A stretch of 64,000 bases of DNA from Alphaproteobacteria bacterium (GCA_030431485.1 JAUIIR010000009.1:1-64000); one strand, 5' to 3'; positions 16,089 through 25,922 are shown, counted from the first letter of the stretch. A program made the numbers and translations. Notes: generated by a model not told the origin, from the letters alone.

Positions 16089-16532
16089 ATGAACGACCTG
16101 GCCTGTGATCCCGATGCCATCCAGTGGAATGGCACTCTTTACAAGACCATCCTTGCCCCCGAGGACAGCGGCGGCGCAATGTCCATCGTGGACAGCCTGT
16201 CGCCGGTGAACAGCGGTCCGCCGCGCCACGTGCATCACAACGAGGACGAGATCTTTGTCATGCTCAGCGGCACCTGCAAGGTCTGGGTCGAAGGGGTCGA
16301 GACCATCGTCCACCCCGGCGAAAGCCTTTTTGTCCCGCGCGGCCGCGAACACACCTTCAAGGTGATCGGCGACGTGCCCTCGCGCCATCTGGTCATCCTG
16401 ACGCCCGGCGGGTTCGAGGGGTTCTTTACCGAGATGGCCCAGGGCCAGTACCAGATCCCCGCCGACATGCCGGCCATCCAGGCCTCGGCCAGCCGCCACA
16501 ACCTCAGCTTTACCGGCCCCCCATTGGAGTGA
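16089..16532 (+). CDS. Cupin-domain protein
   Basis: A single conserved cupin barrel of 147 residues. The metal-binding motif 1 is HVHHNEDEIFVMLSG and motif 2 is PGESLFVPRGREHTFK. Such small cupins act as isomerases, dioxygenase-like enzymes or sensors; nothing here fixes the substrate. The ATG at 16089 is preferred because GGAGGAG (16072-16078) is ten bases upstream; the TTG at 16080 is too close to it. The GST-like gene begins four bases after the stop, so the two form an operon probably controlled by the divergent LysR protein. Confidence 0.85.
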   Translation: MNDLACDPDAIQWNGTLYKTILAPEDSGGAMSIVDSLSPVNSGPPRHVHHNEDEIFVMLSGTCKVWVEGVETIVHPGESLFVPRGREHTFKVIGDVPSRHLVILTPGGFEGFFTEMAQGQYQIPADMPAIQASASRHNLSFTGPPLE

Positions 16533-16535
16533 CCC

Positions 16536-17333
16536 ATGACCAAACCGATTGTCTACCACATTCCCGTCTGCCCCTTTTCGCAGCGGCTCGAAATTCTACT
16601 GGCCCTGCGGGGCCAGATGGACGCGGTCGAGTTCCGCGTCGTCGACATCACCAAGCCGCGTGATCCCGAGCTGCTGGCCAAGACGCGCGGAACCACGGCC
16701 TTGCCGGTGCTGGAAACCGCCGATGGCCAGATCCTCAAGGAAAGCCTGGTGATCCTGCGCTACCTGGACGAGGTCATGGAGGGCGACAGCCTTCGACGGG
16801 ACGATCCCTATGAACATGCGGTCGAATCGATGCTGATCGCGCGCGAAGGGCCGTTCACGATGACCGGCTACATCTATGTGATGAACCAGGACCCCGCCCA
16901 GCGCGACACCCACCGCGACAAGCTGCTGGGACTTTACAAGGACATCAACGGCTTCCTGATGGAACACAACCCGGATGGCACCTTCCTGTTCGATGATTTC
17001 GGACTGGCCGAGGCCGTCTTCACCCCGATGTTCAAACGCTTCTGGTTCCTGGACTATTACGAAGGCTTTGCCCTGCCCGAGGGGCCCGAGTTCGATCGCG
17101 TGCGCCGCTGGCATGCAGCCTGCATGGCCCACCCCGCCACCGAGCAGGTCACCGAAGAAGAGATCGTCAAGCTGTACTACGACTATGCCCTTGGTGCCGG
17201 AAACGGCGCATTGGTGGCAGGGCGAACCGTGTCGAGTTTTGCCTTCGAACCCGAATGGCAATCCCGCCCCTGGCCGCCGCGTGACAAATACGCGGGAACG
17301 GCCTCGGACCGCGATCTGGGGCTCGTTGCCTGA
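16536..17333 (+). CDS. Glutathione S-transferase family protein
   Basis: The 265-residue protein has an N-terminal thioredoxin-like domain starting YHIPVCPFSQRLEILLALRG (CPFS redox motif, as in omega/lambda-like GSTs), the cis-Pro region TTALPVLETADG and the ESLVILRYLDE binding segment. An all-helical C-terminal domain follows. These enzymes conjugate or reduce electrophiles with glutathione. The C-terminal tail is longer than usual. It is encoded four bases after the cupin gene, suggesting they act on the same compound. Confidence 0.85.
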   Translation: MTKPIVYHIPVCPFSQRLEILLALRGQMDAVEFRVVDITKPRDPELLAKTRGTTALPVLETADGQILKESLVILRYLDEVMEGDSLRRDDPYEHAVESMLIAREGPFTMTGYIYVMNQDPAQRDTHRDKLLGLYKDINGFLMEHNPDGTFLFDDFGLAEAVFTPMFKRFWFLDYYEGFALPEGPEFDRVRRWHAACMAHPATEQVTEEEIVKLYYDYALGAGNGALVAGRTVSSFAFEPEWQSRPWPPRDKYAGTASDRDLGLVA

Positions 17334-17405
17334 CGTCGCCTGCGTCTTGACCATTGCACTTTGCGCGTCGATGCGACATCACCCCATGAAACATTGGGGA
17401 CAGAT

Positions 17406-18197
17406 ATGACTCGCATCGACGCCAAATTCGCCGAACTTCGCGCCGCAGGCAAAAAAGCCTTTGTCTCATACGTCATGGCCGGGGACCCGGACTTTGACAG
17501 CTCGCTTGAGGTGGTCAAGGGCCTGCCCGCCGCCGGTGTCGACATCATCGAGCTGGGTCTGCCGTTTACCGACCCGATGGCCGACGGCCCGACCATTCAG
17601 CTGGCCGGTCAGCGCGCGCTCGAGGCGGGCATGACGCTGGACCGCACGCTGGACGTTGTACGCGCCTTTCGCGAAGATGACGACACCACGCCGATTGTGC
17701 TGATGGGGTACTACAACCCCATCTATTCGCGCGGCGTCGACACCTTTCTGGCTCAGGCCAAAGAGGCCGGGATCGATGGTCTGATCGTGGTCGACCTGCC
17801 ACCCGAAGAAGACGAAGAGCTGTGCATCCCCGCCCAGGCGGCCGGTCTGAACTTCATCCGACTGGCCACGCCCACGACGGACGACAAGCGCCTGCCCAAG
17901 GTGCTGCAGAACACCAGCGGCTTTGTCTACTACGTCTCGATCACCGGCATCACCGGGGCCGCCGCCGCGCAAACGACCGAGGTCGCTCCCGAGGTCGCCC
18001 GCATCAAGGCCAAAACCGACCTGCCGGTCATCGTCGGCTTCGGCATCCGCACGCCTGAAAACGCCGAGGCCATCGCCTCGGTCGCCGATGGCTGCGTTGT
18101 GGGCTCGGCCATCGTCAGCGAACTTGCCGCAGGCAAATCCACCGACGAAATCCTGAGCTTTGTCAAAGGTCTGGCCGACGGCGCGCACCGCGCCTGA
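17406..18197 (+). CDS. trpA: Tryptophan synthase alpha subunit
   Basis: A 263-residue TIM-barrel protein that cleaves indole-3-glycerol phosphate to indole and glyceraldehyde-3-phosphate. The catalytic Glu is in [19 protein letters not shown], which also holds the active-site Asp, and the phosphate-binding region is [10 protein letters not shown] plus [11 protein letters not shown]. The start is set at ATG 17406 ([19 protein letters not shown]), where the family begins. It is a single gene here: trpB lies about 6.5 kb away on the opposite strand. Its stop meets the phhB stop tail to tail in a TGATCA. Confidence 0.95.
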   Translation: MTRIDAKFAELRAAGKKAFVSYVMAGDPDFDSSLEVVKGLPAAGVDIIELGLPFTDPMADGPTIQLAGQRALEAGMTLDRTLDVVRAFREDDDTTPIVLMGYYNPIYSRGVDTFLAQAKEAGIDGLIVVDLPPEEDEELCIPAQAAGLNFIRLATPTTDDKRLPKVLQNTSGFVYYVSITGITGAAAAQTTEVAPEVARIKAKTDLPVIVGFGIRTPENAEAIASVADGCVVGSAIVSELAAGKSTDEILSFVKGLADGAHRA

Positions 18198-18515
18198 TCA
18201 GGCCAGCAACCGGTCCAATGCCCGTGCACAGATGAAGTCGTTTGCCGTCAGGCCACCGGCCTCGTGGCTGGTATAGGTCACCTCGCAATAGCCCCAGCCG
18301 AAGCGCACATCGGCATGGTGGCCCATCTTGTTCGAATGCCAGGCCACAAGGTTGGCCAGCTCGACCGGCTTGGCAAAGCCCCCGAAGTCGAACCGTTTGC
18401 TCAGATGATCCTCGGCCATCTGCCATCCGTCCAGGATGGCAAACCGCGCCTCGCGTTGTTCGGGTGACAAGAGCCCCTCGCCCAGGGTGCAGGGCTCACA
18501 GACCTCTTGTGTCAT
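18198..18515 (-). CDS. phhB: 4a-hydroxytetrahydrobiopterin dehydratase (pterin carbinolamine dehydratase)
   Basis: A 105-residue protein of the PCD/DCoH family. It recycles the hydroxylated pterin formed by phenylalanine hydroxylase. The motif HSNKMGHHADVRFGWGYCEV contains the active-site histidines, and the ends (WQMAEDHLSKRFDF, TSHEAGGLTANDF) match the family. The ATG at 18515 overlaps the phhA stop (TGATG), so the two are translated together. Confidence 0.93.
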   Translation of the reverse strand: MTQEVCEPCTLGEGLLSPEQREARFAILDGWQMAEDHLSKRFDFGGFAKPVELANLVAWHSNKMGHHADVRFGWGYCEVTYTSHEAGGLTANDFICARALDRLLA

Positions 18516-19312
18516 CACGATGCCTCTTTCAGCGGGGGATAGAGCGGATCAAACAGACCCAACGCCTTTGCTTGTCGCACATCTGCCGCCAGGTCCCGCT
18601 CGGCGGCGCGGAACAGGTCGTCGTAGTCCTCGATCACAAAATACAGCGGTTGGTGGATGTCGATCCGATACGGCGTGCGCAGGATGTCGATCACGTCGAA
18701 GGGGCGCAATTCGCGGTGCGGCCCGTTCACCGCATGCGGCAGCTCGGTCCTGGACGAGGCCAACCCCGATCCCAGCGCCTTGAGCGCGCCGTTTTCGCGG
18801 GTCAGACCGAATTCGATGGTGAACCAATACAGGCGAATCAGCCAAGCATAGTCCGTTTTGTCCACCGTCAGCCCTGCCTTGCCGATGGCCTGCGAAAAGG
18901 CGGCAAAACGTGGATCGGTCAGCAGCGGCGTGTGGCCAAAGACCTCGTGAAAGATGTCGGGCTCTTCGATGTAGTCAAAATCCTCGCGCGAGCGGATGAA
19001 GGACGCAGCTGGGAAGGTGCGGTCGGCCAGCATCCCGAAGAACTGCTTGAACCCGATCAGGGCCGGAACGGGCTGCACTTTCCATCCCGTGGCCCGCGTC
19101 AACACCTGCGAGATGTCGGGGCATTGCGGCACGCGGTCCGTGGGCAGGTTCAGCAGGGCCAGCCCGTCCAGATAGGGTTTGGCCATATGGCGTTGCACAG
19201 CCGCGTCCTGCGCGGCACGCAGGTCGCGCCAGACGGCGTCTTCGTCAGGGGTATAGGCGATAAACCCCGCAGCGTCGGGGGTTTTGGCTTGGTACTTGGT
19301 GCTCTTGGGCAT
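18515..19312 (-). CDS. phhA: Phenylalanine 4-monooxygenase
   Basis: A 265-residue bacterial aromatic amino acid hydroxylase, catalytic domain only. It converts phenylalanine to tyrosine with a pterin cofactor. The non-haem iron ligands are in DIFHEVFGHTPLL and the downstream Glu is in YWFTIEFGL. The ATG at 19312 has GAGGAG seven bases upstream; an in-frame ATG at 19327 would add five residues. It is operonic with phhB and divergent from the Lrp-type regulator, a typical arrangement for amino-acid-responsive control. Confidence 0.95.
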   Translation of the reverse strand: MPKSTKYQAKTPDAAGFIAYTPDEDAVWRDLRAAQDAAVQRHMAKPYLDGLALLNLPTDRVPQCPDISQVLTRATGWKVQPVPALIGFKQFFGMLADRTFPAASFIRSREDFDYIEEPDIFHEVFGHTPLLTDPRFAAFSQAIGKAGLTVDKTDYAWLIRLYWFTIEFGLTRENGALKALGSGLASSRTELPHAVNGPHRELRPFDVIDILRTPYRIDIHQPLYFVIEDYDDLFRAAERDLAADVRQAKALGLFDPLYPPLKEAS

Positions 19313-19409
19313 GTCGTGTCTCCTCACGACAAGCTTTGCCCGCGTGCACGGGCATTTCTGTGCAAATTCATGTTCAGACGTGCTATGGGAGGGGTGAATT
19401 CACCAAAAT

Positions 19410-19892
19410 TTGCCGGAATTGAGAAAAGATTTGCCCTCACTTGAAGAAAAAGACCGCGACATCCTGCGGATCCTGCAAAGAGACGGAAAAATCAGCCTTC
19501 AAGCGCTGGCCGAACGCGTGAACCTGTCGACCTCGCCCTGCTGGCGGCGCGTCAAGCGGCTGGATGAGGCAGGCTACATCGACCGATACGCCGCCATCCT
19601 GAACCCGCGCGCGCTGGGATTGATGGCGCAGGCCTATCTGCATGTCTCGTTGGTCGATCACGCCGAAGAGACGATCAAGGCCTTTGACCGGTTTGTGCAG
19701 ACCGAAGCGCAGGTGATCGAATGCTGCTCGGTCACCGGATCGGACGACTACCTGATGAAAGTCGTGGCCGAGGGGCCCGAAGAGCTAGAAACCTTCATCA
19801 TGAAGCGTGTCCTTCGGCTGGGCGTCGTGCGATCCTCGCACACCAACTTTGTCCTGCGGCGCACCAAATCGAACGGGGCCCTGCCGGTGTGA
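19410..19892 (+). CDS. Lrp/AsnC-family transcriptional regulator
   Basis: An N-terminal HTH (DRDILRILQRDGKISLQALA ... NLSTSPCWRRVKRLDEAGYI) is followed by the RAM ligand-binding domain (SVTGSDDYLMKVVAEGPEEL), giving the full family layout in about 160 residues. No ATG is available: TTG codons at 19410, 19419 and 19431 are the candidates, and the first conserved residues start just after the third. Because it is divergent from phhAB with 97 bases between, it is probably the aromatic amino acid-responsive activator of those genes (inference). Confidence 0.88.
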   Translation: MPELRKDLPSLEEKDRDILRILQRDGKISLQALAERVNLSTSPCWRRVKRLDEAGYIDRYAAILNPRALGLMAQAYLHVSLVDHAEETIKAFDRFVQTEAQVIECCSVTGSDDYLMKVVAEGPEELETFIMKRVLRLGVVRSSHTNFVLRRTKSNGALPV

Positions 19893-19969
19893 CATCGGGT
19901 CCGCGCAAAAAGGGTTGCCTTTAACCCACCCAATTGGCAAGAAACCCTTACCAATTCCAGAGGTTTGCC

Positions 19970-21133
19970 ATGCCCGCCATCACAAATGTCGACGATCTGA
20001 AGCGCATCTACCGGCGCCGCGCGCCAAAGATGTTCTACGACTATGCCGAATCCGGCAGCTGGACCGAACAGACCTTTCGGGAAAACACCTCGGATTTCGA
20101 CAAGCTCTATCTGCGCCAGCGGGTGGCGGTCGACATGTCGGGGCGTTCGACCAAGTCGCAGATGATCGGGCAGGACGTCTCGATGCCCGTCGCACTGGCC
20201 CCGGTGGGTTTGACCGGCATGCAATCGGCGGATGGCGAGATCAAGGCCGCCCGCGCCGCCGAGAAATTCGGCGTGCCCTACACCCTGTCGACCATGTCGA
20301 TCTGTTCCATCGAGGACGTGGCCGAAAACACCACCAAGCCCTTCTGGTTGCAGGTCTATACGCTCAAGGACGACGACTTCATGCAGCGGCTTTTTGACCG
20401 CGCGAAGGCGGCAAAATGCTCGGCGGCGGTTATAACCGTTGACCTGCAGCTGATGGGGCAGCGCCACAAGGACATCAAGAACGGGCTGTCGGCCCCGCCC
20501 AAACTGACCCTGGCCTCGGTCGCCAACATGGCAACCAAGGTGCAGTGGGGGTTGGGCATGCTGGGCACCAAGCGGCGGTTCTTTGGCAACATCGTCGGCC
20601 ACGCCAAGGGCGTGTCTGACCCCTCGTCCCTGACCACCTGGACGGCCGAGGCTTTTGACCAGGCGCTGGATTGGGACCGCATCCGCGAGTTCCGCAAGAT
20701 GTGGGACGGCCCTCTGATCATCAAGGGCATCATGGACCCCCGCGACGCGGTCGAGGCCTGCAATGTGGGTGCCGATGCGATCGTTGTCTCGAACCACGGC
20801 GGGCGGCAGCTGGACGGTGCGTTGAGTTCGATCCGGGCGCTTCCCGCGATCCTGGACGCCGTCGGCGACAAGATCGAGGTGCACCTCGACAGCGGCATCC
20901 GGTCCGGTCAGGACGTGCTCAAGGCGCTGGCGATGGGGGCCAAGAGCACCTACATCGGGCGCGCGTATATCTACGGATTGGGTGCGATGGGCGAAGCAGG
21001 CGTGACCAAGACGCTTGAGATGATCCACAAGGAACTGGATGTCAGCATGGGGCTTTGTGGCCGGCGCAACGTCGCGGATCTGGACCGCGACATCCTGATG
21101 ATCCCCAAGGGGTTCGAGGGCGACTGGGTCTAA
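19970..21133 (+). CDS. lldD: FMN-dependent alpha-hydroxy-acid dehydrogenase (L-lactate dehydrogenase type)
   Basis: A 387-residue TIM-barrel flavoenzyme. Its motifs are DYAESGSWTEQTFRENTSDF, the FMN-binding and active site region LAPVGLTGMQ, SNHGGRQLDGALSS with the catalytic His/Arg, and LDSGIRSGQDVLKALAMGA for phosphate binding. It oxidises L-lactate or a related 2-hydroxy acid and feeds electrons to quinone. The ATG at 19970 has AGAGG about six bases upstream. It follows the Lrp-type gene on the same strand with 77 bases between. Confidence 0.9.
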   Translation: MPAITNVDDLKRIYRRRAPKMFYDYAESGSWTEQTFRENTSDFDKLYLRQRVAVDMSGRSTKSQMIGQDVSMPVALAPVGLTGMQSADGEIKAARAAEKFGVPYTLSTMSICSIEDVAENTTKPFWLQVYTLKDDDFMQRLFDRAKAAKCSAAVITVDLQLMGQRHKDIKNGLSAPPKLTLASVANMATKVQWGLGMLGTKRRFFGNIVGHAKGVSDPSSLTTWTAEAFDQALDWDRIREFRKMWDGPLIIKGIMDPRDAVEACNVGADAIVVSNHGGRQLDGALSSIRALPAILDAVGDKIEVHLDSGIRSGQDVLKALAMGAKSTYIGRAYIYGLGAMGEAGVTKTLEMIHKELDVSMGLCGRRNVADLDRDILMIPKGFEGDWV

Positions 21134-22287
21134 CCCTGTCGCACCTCCCACCGGCGCATCATCGGCACCAGCACAAGCGGGATCAGGACCAGAGCCGCGA
21201 CCATCAGGCCAAAGGACAGCCGCAGGCTGTTCCATTCCGAGACAAAGCCCATGACCGGCGGTCCGATAAAGAACCCGGCATAGCCCAAAAGCGTGACCCG
21301 AGAGATCACGATCTCGCGCATGTCATCGTTGACCACCTGCCCGGCCCAGGCGAGCGCGGTAGGCGCAATGACAGAGACGCCAAGGCCAAACAGACCAAAG
21401 CCCAGATAGGTGAGCCCGTGGCCGGTGGAAACCGCCGCCACGGTCATGCCCACTGCCGAGAAACAGGCAGCCCCCAGGATCAACTGGACATGCCGGAACC
21501 TCTGCGCCAGCGCCTGGCCAGACAAACGGCCGACCGCCATCGTCAGCCCAAGGACCGCCGGCCCTAGGGCCCCCAACGCCGGGCGCACATCGAATTGCCG
21601 TTCCAGGAACAGCGCTGACCACCCCTCGGTCGCCTGTTCGCTCATGAAGGCGATCAGCGTCACCAGCCCCGCGCCGAACACGACCATCAGCGGCAACGCG
21701 CCCTTGCCTTGTGCCTGCACCGCCTCTGACGAAGCGCCAACCGAGTTCGGAACCGAAAACAGGGACAACCCGGCAACAACGGCGCAGATCACCACAAACA
21801 CAGGGAAAGGGCCAATGCCGGCATCGCGCGCCAACCCGGCGGAAATCGCGGCCACGGCATAGGCCAATGAAAACAGACCGTGGTTGAGGTTCATCAAGGG
21901 GCGGCGGGACGAAGCCTCCAGATGGGACACGCGCGCGTTCATGACCACGTCCAACAGCCCCGCCGTCGCGCCGGTGCAAACCATCGCCACGGCAAAGCCC
22001 AAACCGTTCCAGGCCAGCCCCGGCAGCAACCAGGCCGCCGCCATCCCCAGGATGCAGATCATCACGCCGTGGCGTCCCAGCATCCGGCTGATCGTCGGGG
22101 CCATCCACATCGCGACCAGTGCACCGAGGGTGCCGATCAGGATCATTGTACCAAACCTGCCATCAGACAGGCCGACATTCGCCTTCAACGCCGGCACCAG
22201 AGCCGCAAAGGCGCCAAAGCACAGACCCATGCCAACAAAGCCCATCAAAGGCGCGCGGGTGGTTCTAAGATCAGAAACAACAGACAT
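21130..22287 (-). CDS. MFS transporter
   Basis: A 385-residue, 12-helix major facilitator superfamily protein (for example GFVGMGLCFGAFAALVPALK as helix 1, and ALVAMWMAPTISRMLGRHG for the helix 2-3 loop). The NLNHGLFSLAYAVAA and LGYAGFFIGPPVMGFVSE segments are characteristic of the sugar-efflux/YbjJ-like group. The substrate is unknown. Its stop overlaps the end of the convergent lldD gene by four bases. Confidence 0.88.
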   Translation of the reverse strand: MSVVSDLRTTRAPLMGFVGMGLCFGAFAALVPALKANVGLSDGRFGTMILIGTLGALVAMWMAPTISRMLGRHGVMICILGMAAAWLLPGLAWNGLGFAVAMVCTGATAGLLDVVMNARVSHLEASSRRPLMNLNHGLFSLAYAVAAISAGLARDAGIGPFPVFVVICAVVAGLSLFSVPNSVGASSEAVQAQGKGALPLMVVFGAGLVTLIAFMSEQATEGWSALFLERQFDVRPALGALGPAVLGLTMAVGRLSGQALAQRFRHVQLILGAACFSAVGMTVAAVSTGHGLTYLGFGLFGLGVSVIAPTALAWAGQVVNDDMREIVISRVTLLGYAGFFIGPPVMGFVSEWNSLRLSFGLMVAALVLIPLVLVPMMRRWEVRQG

Positions 22288-22422
22288 CTTGCCGCTGTCG
22301 CACGGTCTTGGTCAAAGCGCCAGCGATTCCGTCTTGCCATCCGGTGCAATCCCGTCTATCGCGCAGGCTTCACGCGGGGTGACAGCCTTGGAGGCACCCT
22401 GCCCTATTGATGGAGATACACA

Positions 22423-23055
22423 ATGGCTGGAGAGATCCCTGATCTTGTCTGCCAGGAACGTGCGGGGACAGGCAAGGGCGCCGCTCGCGCTGCGCGTCGC
22501 GCAGAAATGGTTCCTGGCATCGTTTTTGGTGGCGACGTTGACCCGCTGCCGATTCAGATCGAATTCAAGGTGCTGCTGAAGAAACTGAAAGCAGGCCGAT
22601 TCAAGTCGACCCTGTTCAACCTCAAGGTTGACGGTCACGACGACGTCCGCGTCATCTGCCGCGACGTGCAGCGTGACGTGGTCAAGGACCTGCCGACGCA
22701 CTTCGACCTGATGCGCCTGCGCCGCACCACCAAAGTCAACCTGTTCATCCCGGTCGAGTTCCTGAACGAAGAAACCGCACCGGGCCTGAAAAAAGGCGGT
22801 GTTCTGACCGTGGTCCGCCCCGAGGTGGAACTGGTTGTGACTGCAGGTGACATCCCAGAAAAGATCACCGTCGACCTGGCCGAGGCCAACATCGGCGACG
22901 TGATCAACATCTCGGACGTGGCTCTGCCCGCCGGCGCAAAGCCGACGATCGACCGCGACTTCGTGATCGCCAACATCTCGGCCCCGTCGGGTCTGAAGTC
23001 TTCGGAAAACGAAGAGGGCGACGAAGCCGAAGCAGAGGCCGCAGCAGAGGAATAA
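22423..23055 (+). CDS. rplY: 50S ribosomal protein L25/general stress protein Ctc
   Basis: A 210-residue long-form (CTC-type) L25. The N-terminal 5S rRNA-binding domain ([20 protein letters not shown], then [10 protein letters not shown]) is followed by a TL5-type C-terminal beta domain and an acidic tail ([16 protein letters not shown]). It binds 5S rRNA in the large ribosomal subunit. It is followed by a strong terminator and then pth, the usual alphaproteobacterial neighbour pair. Confidence 0.95.
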   Translation: MAGEIPDLVCQERAGTGKGAARAARRAEMVPGIVFGGDVDPLPIQIEFKVLLKKLKAGRFKSTLFNLKVDGHDDVRVICRDVQRDVVKDLPTHFDLMRLRRTTKVNLFIPVEFLNEETAPGLKKGGVLTVVRPEVELVVTAGDIPEKITVDLAEANIGDVINISDVALPAGAKPTIDRDFVIANISAPSGLKSSENEEGDEAEAEAAAEE

Positions 23056-23080
23056 TCCTCGCTTTGCACAGCATTTCGAA

Positions 23081-23103
23081 AGGGGCCCGCCGGGCCCCTT
23101 TTT
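23081..23103 (+). terminator. Rho-independent terminator after rplY
   Basis: GGGGCCC-GCC-GGGCCCC forms a seven-pair stem, extended by an A-T pair, and is followed by TTTTT. It lies 26 bases after the rplY stop and 78 bases before pth, so pth needs its own promoter or readthrough. Confidence 0.9.
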
Positions 23104-23180
23104 GTGTCAGCGTGGCAAATGGCTTGCCGTGCCCGCCCCCCTGCCGCTATCAGTCCCGCGACGAAACAGGAGCGCGCCCC

Positions 23181-23876
23181 GTGCAGATTTTTGTGGGCCT
23201 CGGGAACCCGGGCAAGCAGTATTCGATGAACCGCCACAACATCGGCTTCATGGCCCTGGACGCCATTGCCGATGCACATGGGTTCGGCCCCTGGAAGTCA
23301 AAGTTCCAGGGCCTGATCTCCGAAGGTCGTCTTGGCGGCGACAAGGTGCTGCTGCTGAAGCCCGAGACCTTCATGAACCGCTCTGGTCAATCGGTCGGAG
23401 AAGCGATGCGGTTCTACAAAAGTGACCCTCAGGACGTCACCGTCTTTCACGACGAGCTGGACCTTGCGCCCGGCAAGTTGAAGGTCAAGACAGGTGGCGG
23501 GCACGCCGGGCACAACGGGCTGCGCTCGATCCACGGTCACATCGGCGAGGCCTATCGCCGGGTGCGCATGGGCATCGGTCATCCGGGCCGCAAAGAGCTG
23601 GTTGCGGGCTACGTGCTGCACGACTTTGCGCGTGCCGATCAGGACTGGCTGGACCCGCTGCTTCAGGGTATCTCGGACGGTGCGGCTGAGCTCGCCGCCG
23701 GGGACTCGGGCCGCTTCATGAACGCTGTTGCCCTGCGCGTTTCCCCACCGCGATCCTCTGGCGGACAGAAGTCCAAAAAGGCACCGGCACCACAGGACAG
23801 CGCCCCGAAGCCGGCGGTCGAGGAACAGCCCGACACACGCAGCGCTTTGCAGAAATTGGCGGACCGATTTCGGTAA
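23181..23876 (+). CDS. pth: Peptidyl-tRNA hydrolase
   Basis: A 231-residue Pth enzyme that frees tRNA from stalled peptidyl-tRNAs. The catalytic His is in NRHNIGFMALD, with KPETFMNRSGQSVGEAMRFY, the Asp-containing DELDLAPGKLKVK, and the GGGHAGHNGLRSI motif. The start is GTG 23181 (MQIFVGLGNPGKQY), where the family begins, with AGGAG about nine bases upstream. The C-terminus carries a low-complexity Lys/Pro/Ala extension of about 40 residues beyond the core. Confidence 0.95.
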   Translation: MQIFVGLGNPGKQYSMNRHNIGFMALDAIADAHGFGPWKSKFQGLISEGRLGGDKVLLLKPETFMNRSGQSVGEAMRFYKSDPQDVTVFHDELDLAPGKLKVKTGGGHAGHNGLRSIHGHIGEAYRRVRMGIGHPGRKELVAGYVLHDFARADQDWLDPLLQGISDGAAELAAGDSGRFMNAVALRVSPPRSSGGQKSKKAPAPQDSAPKPAVEEQPDTRSALQKLADRFR

Positions 23877-24219
23877 ATTCAAAAAAATCAAAAGGTTGTC
23901 CGACCTTCGCCGAACGCCTGATTTTTGGCGTGAAATCGGTCAAAATCAGGGGCAATTTCAGAGCCAGCCATCCCTTTTAGAGTGGGCTGTAGACAAGACG
24001 AAAAATCCCTTCTTATCAGGCGGTTAACCCAAAATATTGGCACATTACCGATTGGTCACCACATGAGCCCCGGTTGCCCCGACGTTCTTGATTGTGCGCC
24101 ATGTCCCGTGGACCTGACCCTGAGGATAAACCTTGGGATGAATTCAATTCCCCCCGACTGTTCAATGTTTTAGTATGCGCTCCTGAGAAACATAACGAAC
24201 GACCGCGAGGCCCGAAAAG
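23877..24219. other. Intergenic region between pth and the DUF2237 gene
   Basis: About 340 A/T-richer bases without a supported gene. Arms CTGATTTT (23920s) and AAAATCAG (23940s) could pair around an 18-base loop. The promoter of the DUF2237 gene should be in the last 100 bases, but I cannot mark exact boxes. Confidence 0.4.
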
Positions 24220-24603
24220 ATGGACAAAGATCCAAGTGTGAACGTATTGGGCGGACCGTTGGAACCCTGCTCGATGGACCCTGTCACCGGCTTTTTCCGC
24301 GACGGTCATTGCAACACCTGCCAGGCGGACACCGGCAGCCATACGGTCTGTGCCGTCATGACCGCGGAATTCCTGGCCTATTCCAAATACGTAGGCAACG
24401 ACCTGAGCACGCCGCGCCCCGAGTTCAATTTCGCAGGACTGGTACCGGGCGATCGCTGGTGCCTGTGCGCCTCTCGTTTCCTGCAGGCGCATGACGAAGG
24501 CTGCGCGCCCCTGGTCGATCTGACCTCGACCCACGAGCGCGCATTATCCACAGTGCCGATTCACGTGCTGCGCCAAAACGCCTTGCCGGAACAAAACAAA
24601 TAG
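24220..24603 (+). CDS. DUF2237 family protein
   Basis: The 127-residue protein matches the compact conserved pattern of DUF2237: NVLGGPLEPCSMDPVTGFFR, then DGHCNTCQADTGSHTVCAVM, GNDLSTPRPEFNFAGLVPGD and RWCLCASRFLQAH. The many conserved Cys and His residues suggest a metal- or redox-related role, but the biochemical function of the family is not established. It is a single gene with its own terminator-like hairpin immediately downstream. Confidence 0.9.
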   Translation: MDKDPSVNVLGGPLEPCSMDPVTGFFRDGHCNTCQADTGSHTVCAVMTAEFLAYSKYVGNDLSTPRPEFNFAGLVPGDRWCLCASRFLQAHDEGCAPLVDLTSTHERALSTVPIHVLRQNALPEQNK

Positions 24604-24625
24604 GGCGCCCGAAGGCGCCCCATTT
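24603..24625 (+). terminator. Hairpin after the DUF2237 gene
   Basis: GGGCGCC-CGAA-GGCGCCC is a seven-pair stem with a stable CGAA tetraloop, starting at the last base of the stop codon. Only three T follow, so termination may be partial. Confidence 0.6.
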
Positions 24626-24698
24626 GCCATTTCATCCACATTGGCTTTTGAAAACCCTGCCTATCCACAAGGTTATTCACAATTCGCCTTGTGGCGGG

Positions 24699-25922
24699 TC
24701 ATTCACCCATATCCACACCCAATGCGCGGGCGACGGTGAAGATGTCCTTGTCGCCGCGGCCGCACATGTTCATGCAGATGATGTGATCAGACGGCAGCTC
24801 AGGCGCGATCTTCATCACATGCGCCAGCGCATGGCTGGGCTCCAACGCCGGGATAATGCCTTCAAGTTCACAGCACAGCTGGAACGCACCCAGCGCCTCT
24901 TTGTCGGTGATCGCCACGTATTGCGCGCGGCCGATCTCGTGCAGCCAGGCGTGCTCGGGGCCGATGCCGGGATAGTCGAGCCCCGCCGAGATCGAGAAGC
25001 CCTCGAGGATCTGCCCGTCCTCGTCCTGCAGCAGATAGGTCCGGTTGCCGTGCAGCACCCCCGGGCGCCCGCCGGTCAGCGAGGCGCAGTGCTCCATCTT
25101 GTCGTTCACACCCTTGCCGCCGGCCTCGACCCCGATGATGTTCACGTCGGTGTCGTCGAGGAAGGGAAAGAACAGACCCATCGCGTTCGAGCCGCCGCCG
25201 ATGGCGGCGATGATCGTGTCGGGCAGGCGGCCCTCGGCTTGCATCATCTGCTCTTTGGCTTCCTTGCCGATGATCGCCTGGAAGTCGCGGACCATGGCCG
25301 GATAGGGGTGCGGGCCGGCGACCGTGCCGATGCAGTAAAACGTGTCGCGCACGTTGGTGACCCAATCGCGCAGCGCGTCGTTCATCGCGTCCTTCAGCGT
25401 GCCGCGGCCGCTGGTCACGGGCACCACCTCGGCGCCCAGAAGCTTCATGCGAAAGACGTTGGGGGCCTGGCGCTCGACGTCATGGGCGCCCATGTAGACG
25501 ACGCATTTCAACCCGAACTTGGCGCAGACGGTGGCGGTGGCGACACCGTGCTGCCCGGCGCCGGTTTCGGCGATGATCCGGGTCTTGCCCATGCGGCGGG
25601 CCAGGATGATCTGGCCCAGCACGTTGTTGATCTTGTGCGCGCCGGTGTGGTTCAACTCGTCGCGCTTCATATAGATCCTGGCGCCGCCCAGATGCTCGCT
25701 CAGCCGCTCGGCGTGATAAAGCGGCGAGGGCCGGCCGACATAGTGCTTCCACAGGAAGTCCATCTCGGCCCAGAAGCTGTCATCGGTCTTGGCGCGCTCG
25801 TATTGGTCTTCGAGTTCCAGGATCAGCGGCATCAGCGTCTCGGACACAAACCGCCCGCCAAAATCCCCAAAGCGCCCCTTCTCGTCAGGGCCCGTCATGA
25901 AGCTGTTGAATAGATCGTTCAT
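24699..25922 (-). CDS. trpB: Tryptophan synthase beta subunit
   Basis: A 407-residue PLP enzyme that condenses indole with serine. The PLP lysine is in [16 protein letters not shown], and the phosphate-binding loop is [13 protein letters not shown]. The protein starts [20 protein letters not shown] at the ATG at 25922; an ATG nine codons upstream is less likely. It is not in an operon with trpA, which lies to the left on the opposite strand. Confidence 0.95.
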   Translation of the reverse strand: MNDLFNSFMTGPDEKGRFGDFGGRFVSETLMPLILELEDQYERAKTDDSFWAEMDFLWKHYVGRPSPLYHAERLSEHLGGARIYMKRDELNHTGAHKINNVLGQIILARRMGKTRIIAETGAGQHGVATATVCAKFGLKCVVYMGAHDVERQAPNVFRMKLLGAEVVPVTSGRGTLKDAMNDALRDWVTNVRDTFYCIGTVAGPHPYPAMVRDFQAIIGKEAKEQMMQAEGRLPDTIIAAIGGGSNAMGLFFPFLDDTDVNIIGVEAGGKGVNDKMEHCASLTGGRPGVLHGNRTYLLQDEDGQILEGFSISAGLDYPGIGPEHAWLHEIGRAQYVAITDKEALGAFQLCCELEGIIPALEPSHALAHVMKIAPELPSDHIICMNMCGRGDKDIFTVARALGVDMGE

